This document shows positions 17,547 through 28,393 of a stretch of DNA of 39,180 nucleotides, in pieces. Position numbers and translations under genes: made by a program. The notes under the pieces are model-generated. The model ran no database searches and was not told the DNA's origin. It saw only the letters and a program-made list of their open reading frames with translations. The stretch covers positions 1-39,180 of the forward strand of contig CAZIGW010000002.1 in assembly GCA_964538565.1 (NCBI GenBank), written 5' to 3'. The DNA comes from CAYVBN01 sp964538565 (GTDB taxonomy: Bacteria; Pseudomonadota; Alphaproteobacteria; Rhizobiales; Xanthobacteraceae). Numbering within the stretch: the first letter of the stretch is position 1; each line of letters opens with the position of its first letter.

Positions 17547-18797
17547 ATGCCGATCGATCTTCACGCTCCGACCCGCCGCGAGTTGCTGCTCGCCTCCGGC
17601 GTCCTGTTCGCCTGGGCCCATCTGCCCAAGGTCGCGCGCGCCGAGGGGCGCGATCCGCGCTTCCTGACGATCGTGCTGCGCGGGGCGCTCGACGGGCTCG
17701 CCGCCGTGGCGCCGGTCGGCGATCCGGACTGGGTGCGGCTGCGCGGCGACAAGGCGCTGACGCTCGACGGGCCGACGCCCGCGCTGCCGCTCGACGGCTT
17801 CTTCGCGCTCAACCCGGCGATGCCGAACCTGCACCGGATGTACAAGGCCGGTCAGGCGACGATCGTGCACGCGGTCGCGACCCCTTACCGCGAACGCTCG
17901 CATTTCGACGGCCAGGACGTGCTCGAAAGCGGACTGATCAAGCCGGGGAGCGCCGAAAGCGGCTGGCTCAACCGGGCGCTCGCCGCGCTGGCGCCGGGCG
18001 AGCGCGTGGCTTCGAAAGGCTCCGCCTTCGCGGTCGGCCCGGTCACGCCGCTCGTCGTACGCGGAAAGGCGCCGGTGATGTCTTGGACGCCGCCGCGGCT
18101 CGCGCCGGCGTCCGACGACACCGCGATGCGGCTGCTCGATCTTTATCGCCACACCGATCCCGCGCTCGCGCGCGTGCTCGAGGAGCGCATGGGGCTCGCC
18201 GCCATCGCGCGCGCCGGGGCCATGCCGAGCGGGCCGCAAAAGCCCGCGCCGGGCGTCGGCGTCGCGCAGGTCCGCGCCTACTTCGCCGAAGCGGCCGGGG
18301 CGGCGGCGAAGTTCCTGGCGCAGAGCGACGGACCGCGGATCGGCGCGCTCGCCTTCGACGGCTGGGACACGCACGCCGACGAAGGCGAACTGAGCGGCCG
18401 GCTCGCGGCGCTGCTCGGTGCGCTCGACGGCGCGCTCGCCGCCATCGAGACCAACATGGGCGGCAACACGGGCGCTTGGCGCGAGACCGTGGTGGCGGTG
18501 GTGACCGAGTTCGGCCGCACCGCGCACGTGAACGGCACCCAGGGAACGGACCACGGCACCGCGACCGTCGCGCTGCTTGCCGGCGGCGCGCTCAAGGGCG
18601 GGCGCGTCGTCGCCGACTGGCCGGGCGTGTCCGAATCGAAGCTCTACGAAGGCCGGGATCTCAAGCCGACCACGGACTTGCGGGCGGTGCTCAAAGGCGT
18701 GCTGCAGGATCACCTGCGCGTGCCGGAGACGGCGCTCGCGGCCTCGGTCTTCCCCGACAGCACGGCGGTGCGCCCGATGGGCGGATTGTTCGCCTGA
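17547..18797 (+). CDS. Tat-exported DUF1501 family protein
   Basis: This 416-residue protein begins with a twin-arginine signal (TRRELLLASGVLFAWAHLP, Arg10-Arg11, cut near VARA) and continues with the DUF1501 core: FLTIVLRGALDGLAAVAPVG, HFDGQDVLESG, the FDGWDTHADEGELSGRL stretch with Asp and His ligand-like residues, and VVTEFGRTAHVNGTQGTDHGT. DUF1501 belongs to the alkaline-phosphatase-like superfamily; a metal-dependent hydrolase role is suggested by fold but not shown. It starts 4 nt after the DUF1800 gene, so the two form an operon. It converges with the next gene, 30 nt away. Confidence 0.92.
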   Translation: MPIDLHAPTRRELLLASGVLFAWAHLPKVARAEGRDPRFLTIVLRGALDGLAAVAPVGDPDWVRLRGDKALTLDGPTPALPLDGFFALNPAMPNLHRMYKAGQATIVHAVATPYRERSHFDGQDVLESGLIKPGSAESGWLNRALAALAPGERVASKGSAFAVGPVTPLVVRGKAPVMSWTPPRLAPASDDTAMRLLDLYRHTDPALARVLEERMGLAAIARAGAMPSGPQKPAPGVGVAQVRAYFAEAAGAAAKFLAQSDGPRIGALAFDGWDTHADEGELSGRLAALLGALDGALAAIETNMGGNTGAWRETVVAVVTEFGRTAHVNGTQGTDHGTATVALLAGGALKGGRVVADWPGVSESKLYEGRDLKPTTDLRAVLKGVLQDHLRVPETALAASVFPDSTAVRPMGGLFA

Positions 18798-18827
18798 ACG
18801 TCACCCGGACGAGCGGGCCGGGAGCGA

Positions 18828-19703
18828 CTATTGCTGCTGCGGCTCGCCGCCGATGTATCCGGCGATCTTCCAGCCGCCGGCGTCCTTGACGTAGCAGAGC
18901 TGGTCGTTGCCGAGCGGCGCAATCGCCTCGATCGGCACGTAGCCGACCTTGCCGGCCGGCGTGACGACGCGCAGGAACTGCTGCTGCTGGCTGGAACTGG
19001 GCGGCGTCTCTTCGGGCATCACGCGCACGAAATTCATGCCGAGCTTTTCGATCACCGGCGCGTTGGGCTGCGGGCCGGAACGCACGTCAATTCCGGCGGT
19101 CGCCGGGAAGCCCCACTCGGAGAGATCGGTCTGCGTCGACCTGGCGAGCTGCTCGAGCGCCTTCTCGTCGAAGCCCGGATCGGCCGGGGCGCAGATCACG
19201 TTCTGACGGTCGGGCATCGGCCCGCCGGTCGGGTCCTCGGCGTAGCCCGCCAGCATGTCCCAGCCGGGCGCGTCCTTGCCGTCGAGGCCGACCGCCTTCG
19301 CCAGATTGTCGAGCCCCGACTTGTTCTTCTCTGCGGCGTCGCCGTTTTCGCGCAGCCAGAAGAATCCCTGCGCGACGACGAGCCGGCCGAGCGCGGCGCG
19401 ATCCTTGCGCCTGGCGATGTCGCCGAGCTGCTTGCGGAAGGCGACGAAGCTCGCGTCGTTGAAGTTTGCCGGCGGACGGACCGCGACCGGCTTGTAAGGC
19501 TTCGCCGGGGCCGGCGCCTGCGTCTGTCCTTGCGCCGGCGGCTGCGCCTGGGGAGCGGCGGGCGGCCGTTGCGGCTGGTTTCCGCCGGCCGGTGGAAGCT
19601 GCGACGGGCGCGGAAGCTGCGATTGCGCGGCGGCCGGCGCGGCCGCGAGGACCGATGCAAGCGACAGGGCGAACGCAATGGAGGCGGAATGGAAATGACG
19701 CAT
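18828..19703 (-). CDS. exported protein with C-terminal SH3-like domain
   Basis: This 291-residue protein has a signal peptide (about 1-27, AAPAAAQS), a long Pro/Gln/Ala-rich linker to about residue 75, a helical middle domain (FVAFRKQLGDIARRKDRAAL, LARSTQTDLSEWGFP) and an SH3b-like C-terminus (GIDVRSGPQPNAPVIEKLG, VRVM, GKVGYVPIEAIAPLG). SH3-like bacterial domains often bind peptidoglycan or proteins in the periplasm; the ligand is not known here. The ATG at 19703 follows GGGAGG. It is convergent with the DUF1501 gene. Confidence 0.85.
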   Translation of the reverse strand: MRHFHSASIAFALSLASVLAAAPAAAQSQLPRPSQLPPAGGNQPQRPPAAPQAQPPAQGQTQAPAPAKPYKPVAVRPPANFNDASFVAFRKQLGDIARRKDRAALGRLVVAQGFFWLRENGDAAEKNKSGLDNLAKAVGLDGKDAPGWDMLAGYAEDPTGGPMPDRQNVICAPADPGFDEKALEQLARSTQTDLSEWGFPATAGIDVRSGPQPNAPVIEKLGMNFVRVMPEETPPSSSQQQQFLRVVTPAGKVGYVPIEAIAPLGNDQLCYVKDAGGWKIAGYIGGEPQQQ

Positions 19704-19846
19704 CGGGGCCTCCCGGGGTTGAAGCGATCTGCCGACGGGACTTACGGACAAATTGCGACGCCCGTGCGGCTGTTCCGGCGCGACCCGCCGGGCATAAACT
19801 TTCCATAAAAGTGCGCCTTGCGCGCGGCGCCAGGTTTCGCCGGTGC

Positions 19847-20575
19847 TCAGTGAAATCCGGCGGCCAGTGCCACGACCTTGCCGTCCAATCCGTTGAACCC
19901 GTGGTACGCCTTCGCTTCGCATGGGTTGCCGACCGAGACGCCGCCGGTCAGCCAGACCACGCGCGCCTTGCCGGCGGCCCACTTGATGAAGGGCTCGACA
20001 CCCGCGGGCTGCGTGAAGCGGCAGCCGTCGTCGCGATGATGAATGACGAGCGTGCGCGGCAGGGCGCCGGGCGAGCCGACAATGCCGGCGACATTGGTCG
20101 AGCTGCCGGAGTCGTTCGTCAGGAAGCCCGAGGTGAGCACCAGCGCGTCGGGCCGCGCGCCCCGCGCGATCCCCTGGGCGGCGCGGATCGTGCCGCGGCT
20201 CGTCGCCACGACGGTGACCGGCCGCTTGATCGCCGCCATGTAGCGCACCGCGCTCGCCAGATCGACGTCGGCGTCGACGACCAGCACCGCCAGTCCGCGT
20301 GCCGCGTAGGCCCTGCGGGTGCGCACCAGCTGATTGCCGCGCAGCCCGTTGATCGAGCCGTCGGGGCCGGGCCGGATCGCGCCGTCGCCGCCCGGCATCA
20401 GGATCACGCTCGCGTGCGGCGCCTTGGGGCGCAGCAGCACCGCGCTCGAGCCACCGATCTGCACGGTTTCGTCGGCGGATGCCGAGGCGCCGAATGTGGC
20501 AACGAGAAGCACGAGGCTGCCGACGAACGCAAGCAGCGCGGGCGCGATTCCGTGACTTTTGCGGTGGCCGTGCAT
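19847..20575 (-). CDS. exported alpha/beta-hydrolase-like protein
   Basis: This 242-residue protein has a signal peptide (about 1-33, ASASAD) and an alpha/beta-hydrolase-like core: ASVILMPGGDGAI at the oxyanion-loop position, AVRYMAAIKRPVTVVATSRGT carrying a nucleophile-type Ser, PDALVLTSGFL, and TLVIHHRDDGCRFTQPAG with the probable acid and base residues near the end. It is likely a periplasmic esterase or peptidase-like hydrolase; the substrate is unknown. ATG 20575 is preceded by GGGGGGAG. Its upstream region (20576-20765) is shared with the divergent DUF486 gene. Confidence 0.82.
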   Translation of the reverse strand: MHGHRKSHGIAPALLAFVGSLVLLVATFGASASADETVQIGGSSAVLLRPKAPHASVILMPGGDGAIRPGPDGSINGLRGNQLVRTRRAYAARGLAVLVVDADVDLASAVRYMAAIKRPVTVVATSRGTIRAAQGIARGARPDALVLTSGFLTNDSGSSTNVAGIVGSPGALPRTLVIHHRDDGCRFTQPAGVEPFIKWAAGKARVVWLTGGVSVGNPCEAKAYHGFNGLDGKVVALAAGFH

Positions 20576-20765
20576 GGATGTTCTCCCCCCGGGTCCGGAC
20601 CGGTCCTGTCGGTTGCGGCAGGGAAGATGCCACGGCCTGGGTTCCGCGGCCAAGCGGTTCGACGCGACCCGCGCGCGCCGCGCGCTCAAAATTGTGCGTT
20701 CGCTGCAGACGGCCGCCTGTTTGTTTCCTAAATAGACGACACCTATCGTCACCCGAAAGGCCCCC

Positions 20766-21125
20766 ATGCCGACCTTCGTCTCTCCCTATCTCGTGCCGGT
20801 GCTCCTTCTGATCACCTCGAACGTGTTCATGACGTTCGCCTGGTACTGGCACCTGCGTTTCAAGGCGGTGCCGCTCGCGCTCGTCGTGCTGACGAGCTGG
20901 GGCATCGCCTTCGTCGAATATTGCTTCGCTGTCCCGGCCAACCGATGGGGCAGCACCGTCTATACGCCGGCGCAGCTCAAGACGATCCAGGAGGTGGTGA
21001 CCCTGCTGATCTTCGCGGCGTTCTCGGTGCTCTATCTGAAGCAGTCGTTCACCTTGAGCTACGCGGTCGGTTTCGCCTTCATCGCGCTCGGCGCCTATTT
21101 CGTCTTCAAGGGGCCGCTCGGCTAG
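20766..21125 (+). CDS. DUF486 / DMT-like small membrane protein
   Basis: This 119-residue protein has four transmembrane helices. It contains SNVFMTFAWYWHLRF, LTSWGIAFVEYCFAVPANRWG, YTPAQLKTIQEVVTLLIFAAFS and GAYFVFKGPLG, which are the conserved signatures of DUF486. These proteins resemble half-size drug/metabolite transporters, but a transported substrate has not been established. The ATG lies after GAAAGGC. It is divergent from the alpha/beta-hydrolase gene. The next 245 nt (21126-21370) hold no gene that I can recognise. Confidence 0.92.
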   Translation: MPTFVSPYLVPVLLLITSNVFMTFAWYWHLRFKAVPLALVVLTSWGIAFVEYCFAVPANRWGSTVYTPAQLKTIQEVVTLLIFAAFSVLYLKQSFTLSYAVGFAFIALGAYFVFKGPLG

Positions 21126-21370
21126 CGGCAACGTTTCGCGTCCCGCATCCAAGTCTTGCGCGAAAGGCTGCCATCGCCGCGGCGCGCCCTGAGCCTGCAA
21201 TAGATTTCGCGACGAGCATCCCAATCGATGGATGGAGAAATTCAATCATCTCGGCCCGTCTTCCGTTCGGCCACGATGCAGCGGAATCGGCGGAAACACC
21301 GTGGCGAACGGACGACCGCCGCGACGCACCCAAGTGAGCTCTCAATGAAGCTGCTGGTCGCCGCCTTTTC

Positions 21371-23263
<1,893 letters not shown>

Positions 23264-23391
23264 CTCGATGCCGCCGCGCGACTCGACCCATGTGCCTGTT
23301 ATCGAAACGGATGCAGGCGCTTAGAACCGGTTCGTGACCACACTATGACGGCGGCGCCCGAGTCGAACAATCGACCCGGCAATTCTCCTCG

Positions 23392-24525
23392 TCAACGCCC
23401 CGGCGCGACCCGCAGGACGCGGCCGTTGGCATTGTCGGTGAGAAGCCAGAGCGCGCCGTCGGGCCCCTGGCGCACGTCTCGGATGCGCTCGCCCATCCGG
23501 CGCAGCAGGCGCTCTTCACCGGTCACTTTTTCGCCCTCGATTGCGAGCCGCACCAGCATCTCCCCGGCCAGCGCCCCCAGGAACATGTTGCCGCGCCAGG
23601 ACGGGAACAGGTCGCCCCGGTAGAAGGCGAGGCCCGACGGCGCGATCGAGGGAACCCAGTATTTCAACGGCTGCTCCATGCCGGCCTTGTGGGCGCTCGC
23701 GTGGATTTTCGCGCCCGAATAGTCGACGCCGTAGCCGATCACGGGCCAGCCATAGTTGCGGCCCGGCTCGATGATGTTCACCTCGTCGCCGCCGCGCGGT
23801 CCGTGCTCGTGCTCCCACAGCGTTCCGGTCGTCGGATTGAACGCGAGCCCCTGCGGGTTGCGGTGGCCGTAGCTCCAGATCTCCGGCAAGGCACCATGCC
23901 GTCCGACGAACGGATTGCCCGGCGGCACCGAGCCGTCGGGCCGGATGCGGACGATCTTGCCGAGATCGTTGTCGAGATCCTGCGCGAGATCGCGCGGGGT
24001 GAAATGATCGCCCAGTGTCACGAACAGATTTCCATCCGGACCCTGTACGACCCGGCAGCCCATGTTGAGCCCGTGCCCGGCCGGCCCGCGCTGCGAGAAG
24101 ATGCGCTTGACGTCTTCGAGATGCGCGCGGCCCTCTTCGACGACGCGCGCGCGGGCGACCGCCTCGCGTCCGCCGCCGTCGGCAAGCTCGGTGTAGCAGA
24201 AGTAGATCGTGTGATTGTTCGCATAGTCGCGATCGAGCGCGAGATCGAGCAGGCCCGCCTGCTGGCTGGCATAGAGCCTGGGGATTCCCGAAAGCGGCGC
24301 CGACAGTTCGCCATCGCGCGTGACAAGGCGCAGACGGCCCGGGCGCTCGGTGACCAGCATGCGGCCGTCGGGCAGAAAGGCGAGCGACCACGGATGGCGC
24401 AGTCCACGCGCCGCGGTCTCGACCGACAGCGGGCCTGCGGAGGAACGGAAGGTCTCGCCATGTGCCGGGGCCGCCGCCAGCGTCAGGCCAAAAGCGAGGA
24501 CAGGCAACGCATGCAACGGCTTCAT
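23392..24525 (-). CDS. periplasmic PQQ-dependent sugar dehydrogenase family protein
   Basis: This 377-residue protein has a signal peptide (about 1-23, AAPAHG) and a six-bladed propeller typical of the soluble aldose sugar dehydrogenase family (YliI type), which oxidises aldoses with pyrroloquinoline quinone in the periplasm. Visible blocks are HPWSLAFLPDGRMLVTERPG, GLLDLALDRDY, GLNMGCRVVQGPDGNLFVTLGD, SYGHRNPQGLAFNP, EHGPRGGDEVNII, and NYGWPVIGYG, with the His-Arg-Asn triad region in the middle. ATG 24525 follows GGAGAG. PQQ synthesis genes are not in the window. Confidence 0.92.
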   Translation of the reverse strand: MKPLHALPVLAFGLTLAAAPAHGETFRSSAGPLSVETAARGLRHPWSLAFLPDGRMLVTERPGRLRLVTRDGELSAPLSGIPRLYASQQAGLLDLALDRDYANNHTIYFCYTELADGGGREAVARARVVEEGRAHLEDVKRIFSQRGPAGHGLNMGCRVVQGPDGNLFVTLGDHFTPRDLAQDLDNDLGKIVRIRPDGSVPPGNPFVGRHGALPEIWSYGHRNPQGLAFNPTTGTLWEHEHGPRGGDEVNIIEPGRNYGWPVIGYGVDYSGAKIHASAHKAGMEQPLKYWVPSIAPSGLAFYRGDLFPSWRGNMFLGALAGEMLVRLAIEGEKVTGEERLLRRMGERIRDVRQGPDGALWLLTDNANGRVLRVAPGR

Positions 24526-24667
24526 CCGCGCTCTCCAGGTTCTGGCGCAGACGTGCGGCCCGGCGGAAGAAATCGCCAGGGGGCGGCGCTCACATGTCGG
24601 TGAGGGGCGACGCCCTGGCCCCAAGCGGGACGCTTCGAATCACCGTCCCACTCGAATTTCCTGATCT

Positions 24668-24716
24668 GAGAATGATCCTTTCCGAAAACCGGTGTCCACC
24701 TTTCGGGATCATTCTC
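24668..24716 (-). repeat. palindromic repeat, single unit (copy B)
   Basis: Perfect 10-bp arms GAGAATGATC (24668-24677) and GATCATTCTC (24707-24716) enclose an inner part with AAAACCGG. The total of 49 bp equals copy A. The outer base at 24716 is also the last base of the complementary TAG stop of the minus-strand GST gene, so the repeat begins directly at that gene's 3' end. Confidence 0.88.
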
Positions 24717-25348
24717 TATTCGGCGATGGTGAGCGCCTCCGGGTGCCATTCCATGCGGACGTGGCCGGGCTGGTCCGCCACCCGCTTCAGCCAGGCGCGG
24801 ATCGCCGGGAAGGCGGTCAGGTCGAAATCGCTCTCATGCGCGACATGCGTATAGGCGTAGAGGGCGATGTCGGCGATCGTGTAGCGGTCGGCGGCGAAGA
24901 AGCGGTGCGTCGCCAGATGCTGTTCCATGACGCTCAGCGCCTGGTAGCCCTTCTCCATCCAGTCCTCGAGCGCGTGCATCTGCAGCTCGCGGCCGCCCTT
25001 GACCATGGTGAGCCAGAAACGCGCGCTGCCGAGATTGGGTTCGAGGCTGTGCTGCTCGAAGAACATCCATTGCAGGGCCTCGGCGCGGTCGATCCGGTCG
25101 TCCGGCGCAAGCGGCGTACCGCCGGCGATGTACCAGAGAATGGCGTTCGACTCGGGCAGGTAGCGGCCGGGTGCGACCTCGAGCAGCGGCACGCGGCCGC
25201 TCGGATTCTTGGCGAGAAATTCCGGTGTGCGGCTTTCACCCTTGAGGATGTCGATCTCGACGAGGCGGTATGGCAGGCGCAGCTGCGCGAGCGCGAGCCG
25301 CACCTTGTAGCAATTGCCCGACCGCTGCATCGAATACAGGGTGTACAT
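24716..25348 (-). CDS. glutathione S-transferase family protein
   Basis: This 210-residue cytosolic enzyme conjugates glutathione to electrophiles. The N-terminal thioredoxin-like domain has YSMQRSGNCYKVRLAL, NPSGRVPLLE with the cis-proline, and LPESNAILWYIA for the glutathione gamma-glutamyl site. The all-helical C-terminal domain contains ALSVMEQHLATHRFFAADRY and TIADIALYAYTHVA with the conserved N-capping Asp. The ATG follows GAGGAGGA. The TAG stop lies at the edge of palindromic repeat B. The substrate range is not readable. Confidence 0.93.
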   Translation of the reverse strand: MYTLYSMQRSGNCYKVRLALAQLRLPYRLVEIDILKGESRTPEFLAKNPSGRVPLLEVAPGRYLPESNAILWYIAGGTPLAPDDRIDRAEALQWMFFEQHSLEPNLGSARFWLTMVKGGRELQMHALEDWMEKGYQALSVMEQHLATHRFFAADRYTIADIALYAYTHVAHESDFDLTAFPAIRAWLKRVADQPGHVRMEWHPEALTIAE

Positions 25349-25747
25349 TCCTCCTCCTCGTCGATTCCCCTCTGCGTGAGAACCTTCGCGATCTTCGTCG
25401 CGTCTCTGCGGATCTTTCGCGACATCGGCCGCGGACCCGGATCGCCGAACCGCACGGCCCTGCGGGAGCGATGCCCGACGGTGCCGGCCTGTCGCGCTCC
25501 GGCGCATTCTGAACCATCACCATACGCGAAGACGCGCGCGCCCAGCGGCATCATATCACCGAATTGCGATCGGTCGCAGCGAATCTGCCATGTCTTTTTG
25601 GACCGGCGATAACAGGCTCTTCATCTGGCCGCCATGATCCGGCCGCCAAGCGCCCGCGCCGACCGGGGGACGCGCCGCGATTCCCGTGCTGCGAGAAAAA
25701 TCGCGAACGCTGCGGCCCGGCGTCGCGATCCGCCCGGGCCCTTGCGG
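25349..25747. other. 399-nt region without a recognised gene
   Basis: Between the GST gene (start 25348) and the PAP2 gene (stop 25748), both on the minus strand, open frames in either direction are Arg/Ala-rich with no ribosome site or known motif. It must include the GST promoter. The PAP2 transcript would end here, but no clear terminator hairpin with a T-run was seen. Confidence 0.5.
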
Positions 25748-26707
25748 CTAGTCGGCGAGCTCCGGTTCCGGAACGCCGCGCTCGCGTGAGACGGTTGCGA
25801 CGGCGTCCCTTTCGCTGAGTGCGCGGACCGACATCCAGCAGAGAATCGCCAGGAAGACTCCGGCAATCACGTCGATGAAATAGTGCCCGCCTTCGATCGG
25901 CGTGGCGAGAATCATCGTGACGTTCAAGGCGATGCCGAGCCATCTCAGGACCGGAACGGGCCAGAGGGCCACCATGAAGATGACGGCGAGGGCTGCGTGC
26001 AGACTGGGGAACGTCACGATGCCCTGCGAGTCCTGCGCCATGAGGAGCCGGAACGATCCGTCGCGCAGACCGAAAAACGTCGGCAAGTGAAGCTCGCGCG
26101 TGACGGGCACGATGTCGGGATAGTCGGCCGCGGACAACCGATCGTGTCCCCACACGCCTTGAGCCGGCAGCACCGCCGAGATGGCGATGGTCGCCAGAGC
26201 GGCCAGCATCAATGCCAGTACGAACATGCGCAGGCGCTTCAGGTGTCCGCAGAATCCGAGCGCCAGGACCGTGGTCGTCGCCTGGGGCGCGAAGCTCATG
26301 TAGGCCGACGTGAACAGGGGATGGAACCCCGGATGGTCATTCATCCAGACCAACAGCGCGCGCCAATCCAGATCGAGCGCGCGATCGACATGGGCGAGCC
26401 AGCTGTCCTGCAGCGGAAAGCCGGCGCTGGCCGCGAGGTACGACAGCGGCGCGCCGACGGAGAAGAACGCACAGATCTGGGCCGTGCATTGCAGCGTCGA
26501 TCCCAGCCGATGGTCCCGGCGAATGCGGGCATAGAACGCGGCGCCGGAACACAGCACCACGCAGGCGGTCCCCGGGATCAGGAGCGAGTTCCAGAGAATC
26601 GTGAATTGCGCGGCAGCCGCCATCGCCACCACGAGCGCGGCGACCGCGGCGATGGACCACCAGATCAGGCGGTCGAGCCGATACGTGGACGCTGGCCCGT
26701 CGGTCAT
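25748..26707 (-). CDS. PAP2-superfamily membrane phosphatase
   Basis: This 319-residue inner-membrane protein has about six or more membrane helices. It carries the PAP2 signature elements FPSLHAALAVIF (Ser-x-His) and TPIEGGHYFIDVIAG (second catalytic His), with an upstream YMSFAPQ segment as in the inositolphosphotransferase-like PAP2_3 subfamily. Family members dephosphorylate lipid phosphates or transfer phospho-head groups on the outer face of the membrane. The substrate is unknown. ATG 26707 directly begins a short hydrophilic leader before the first helix. Confidence 0.88.
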   Translation of the reverse strand: MTDGPASTYRLDRLIWWSIAAVAALVVAMAAAAQFTILWNSLLIPGTACVVLCSGAAFYARIRRDHRLGSTLQCTAQICAFFSVGAPLSYLAASAGFPLQDSWLAHVDRALDLDWRALLVWMNDHPGFHPLFTSAYMSFAPQATTTVLALGFCGHLKRLRMFVLALMLAALATIAISAVLPAQGVWGHDRLSAADYPDIVPVTRELHLPTFFGLRDGSFRLLMAQDSQGIVTFPSLHAALAVIFMVALWPVPVLRWLGIALNVTMILATPIEGGHYFIDVIAGVFLAILCWMSVRALSERDAVATVSRERGVPEPELAD

Positions 26708-26962
26708 GGGGCTCTCTCGGCCAACAACGGGGCCTGCCCAGGGGCAGTAGCTGGAGAGGTATTTCCGGGCCGTTAATCCCCCGTGAGGCCGGTCCTGGGC
26801 CGCGGTGCGCCGGGGCCGGGACCCTCGACCCGCTCTGGCCGCGGCCGGCGTGTCAGATGACCTTGATTGATCGAAAACATCAGCGTTTCAGGCTTGCCGC
26901 CGGCGGGGAGTGCCTTTAGGACGGTCGCGCCCGCTGCGGTGCGGGAGAACAAGGAGAGATCG

Positions 26963-28165
26963 ATGGCCTTCCTCGCCGAATCGCTCAAGCGCGTTAAGCC
27001 CTCCGCCACCATCGCGGTGACGGACAAGGCGCGCGCGCTCAAGGCGGCCGGCCGGGACGTCATCGGCCTCGGCGCCGGCGAACCCGACTTCGACACCCCG
27101 GAGAACATCAAGCACGCCGCGATTCGGGCGATCGAGCGCGGCGAGACCAAGTACACGAACGTCGACGGCATCGCCGAGCTCAAGGCCGCGATCATTCGCA
27201 AATTCAAGCGTGAGAACGGCCTCGTGTACAAGCCGTCCCAGATCTCGGTCGGCACCGGCGGAAAGCAGGTGCTCTACAACGCGTTCGTGGCGACCCTCAA
27301 TCCGGGCGACGAGGTGATCATCCCGGCGCCCTACTGGGTGAGCTACCCCGACATGGTGCTGCTCGCCGGCGGCAAGCCCGTTGCGGTGGTGGCGGGCGCC
27401 GAGTCGGGCTTCAAGATCGGTCCCGAGGCGCTCGAGCGCGCCATCACGCCGAAGACGAAGTGGCTTCTCCTCAACTCGCCGTCGAACCCGACGGGCGCGG
27501 CCTATACGCGCGCCGAGCTCAAGGCCTTGACCGACGTGCTGGTGCGCCACCCGCACGTATGGGTCATGAGCGACGACATGTACGAACACCTCGTCTACGA
27601 CGAGTTCGAGTTCACGACGCCGGCGCAGATCGAGCCGCGGCTGTACGAGCGGACCTTGACGGTCAACGGCGTGTCGAAGGCCTACTGCATGACCGGCTGG
27701 CGCATCGGCTACGCCGGCGGTCCCGAGCCGCTCATCAAGGCGATGGCGACGGTCCAGTCGCAATCGACCTCCAACCCGAACTCGATCGCCCAGTGGGCAG
27801 CCGTCGAGGCGCTCGACGGACCGCAGGACTTCATTCCGAAGCACAACCGGATTTTCAAGGAACGCCGCGATCTCTGCGTGGCAATGCTCAATCAGGCCAA
27901 GGGCATCAACTGCCCGAAGCCGGAGGGGGCCTTCTACGTCTACCCGTCCTGCGCCGGCACGATCGGCAAGAAGACGCCGTCCGGCAAGGTCATCCGCACG
28001 GACGAGGATTTCGTCACCGAGCTGCTCGAGGCCGAGGGGGTCGCGGTCGTGCAGGGGACGCCGTTCGGTCTCGGACCGGCGTTTCGCATCTCCTACGCCA
28101 CCAAGACCGAGAATCTCGAAGAGGCCTGCCGCCGCATTCAGCGGTTCTGCGCCAGCCTGATCTAG
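26963..28165 (+). CDS. aatA: aspartate aminotransferase (class I, group Ib)
   Basis: This 400-residue PLP enzyme interconverts aspartate plus 2-oxoglutarate with oxaloacetate plus glutamate; in this clade it may also act on prephenate. Motifs are LGAGEPDFDTP, TKYTNVDGI, GGKQVLYNAF, PYWVSYPDM, NSPSNPTGAAY, SDDMYEHLVYD, and the Schiff-base lysine in VNGVSKAYCMTGWRIGY (Lys239), then FRISYAT near the C-terminus. ATG 26963 has AAGGAGAG 5 nt upstream and gives the usual N-terminus MAFLAESLKRVKPSAT. It is a single-gene unit. Confidence 0.96.
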   Translation: MAFLAESLKRVKPSATIAVTDKARALKAAGRDVIGLGAGEPDFDTPENIKHAAIRAIERGETKYTNVDGIAELKAAIIRKFKRENGLVYKPSQISVGTGGKQVLYNAFVATLNPGDEVIIPAPYWVSYPDMVLLAGGKPVAVVAGAESGFKIGPEALERAITPKTKWLLLNSPSNPTGAAYTRAELKALTDVLVRHPHVWVMSDDMYEHLVYDEFEFTTPAQIEPRLYERTLTVNGVSKAYCMTGWRIGYAGGPEPLIKAMATVQSQSTSNPNSIAQWAAVEALDGPQDFIPKHNRIFKERRDLCVAMLNQAKGINCPKPEGAFYVYPSCAGTIGKKTPSGKVIRTDEDFVTELLEAEGVAVVQGTPFGLGPAFRISYATKTENLEEACRRIQRFCASLI

Positions 28166-28221
28166 TCCGGTTGCACAGCCCCCTCGGGCACATCGGTGCG
28201 TGTGCTGCGAGTTGTAGACCG

Positions 28222-28268
28222 GCGCATGCCGTTGGGGGCAACCGGTTTCCAGTTCACCGGATCCTGCG
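28222..28268 (+). repeat. degenerate palindromic repeat (copy F)
   Basis: GCGCATGCCG, then GCAACCGGTTTCC and CACCGGATCCTGCG match the arm-core-arm plan of the other repeats (compare unit 2 at 8857-8904), but the arms pair poorly. It lies 57 nt past the aatA stop. I call it a decayed family member with low certainty. Confidence 0.4.
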
Positions 28269-28311
28269 GTAAAGTTCGCCGTCACGGAGGCTGCCTCATG
28301 GGCTCCGGCGT

Positions 28312-28330
28312 CGCCCGACGCCGTCGGGCG
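28312..28330. promoter_or_regulatory. 9-bp inverted repeat upstream of DUF992 pair
   Basis: CGCCCGACG-C-CGTCGGGCG is a perfect inverted repeat around one base, 63 nt before the ATG of the first DUF992 gene. It is a candidate operator or leader structure for the pair. High GC makes chance dyads more likely. Confidence 0.4.
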
Positions 28331-28393
28331 CGAACTCTGGCCGGCATCGCCGCGCCAGCCGGCGGCCTCCCCGAGGAGCAAGGGGGAATATCC

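Noticed and set aside
18828..21245. A continuous 805-codon minus-strand frame covering two genes
   Set aside because: Only its last 291 codons (start 19703) look coding, with signal peptide and SH3-like domain. The upstream part is Arg-rich shadow opposite or out of frame with the hydrolase gene.
25564..25818. Plus-strand 84-codon open frame in the GST-PAP2 gap
   Set aside because: Arg/Ala/Pro-rich sequence, no ribosome site, overlaps the 3' end of the PAP2 gene in antisense.
28196..28393. N-terminal extension of the first DUF992 protein from an upstream ATG
   Set aside because: The added 66 residues are basic with no family match, and they would place the signal peptide internally. The ATG at 28394 has its own ribosome site.
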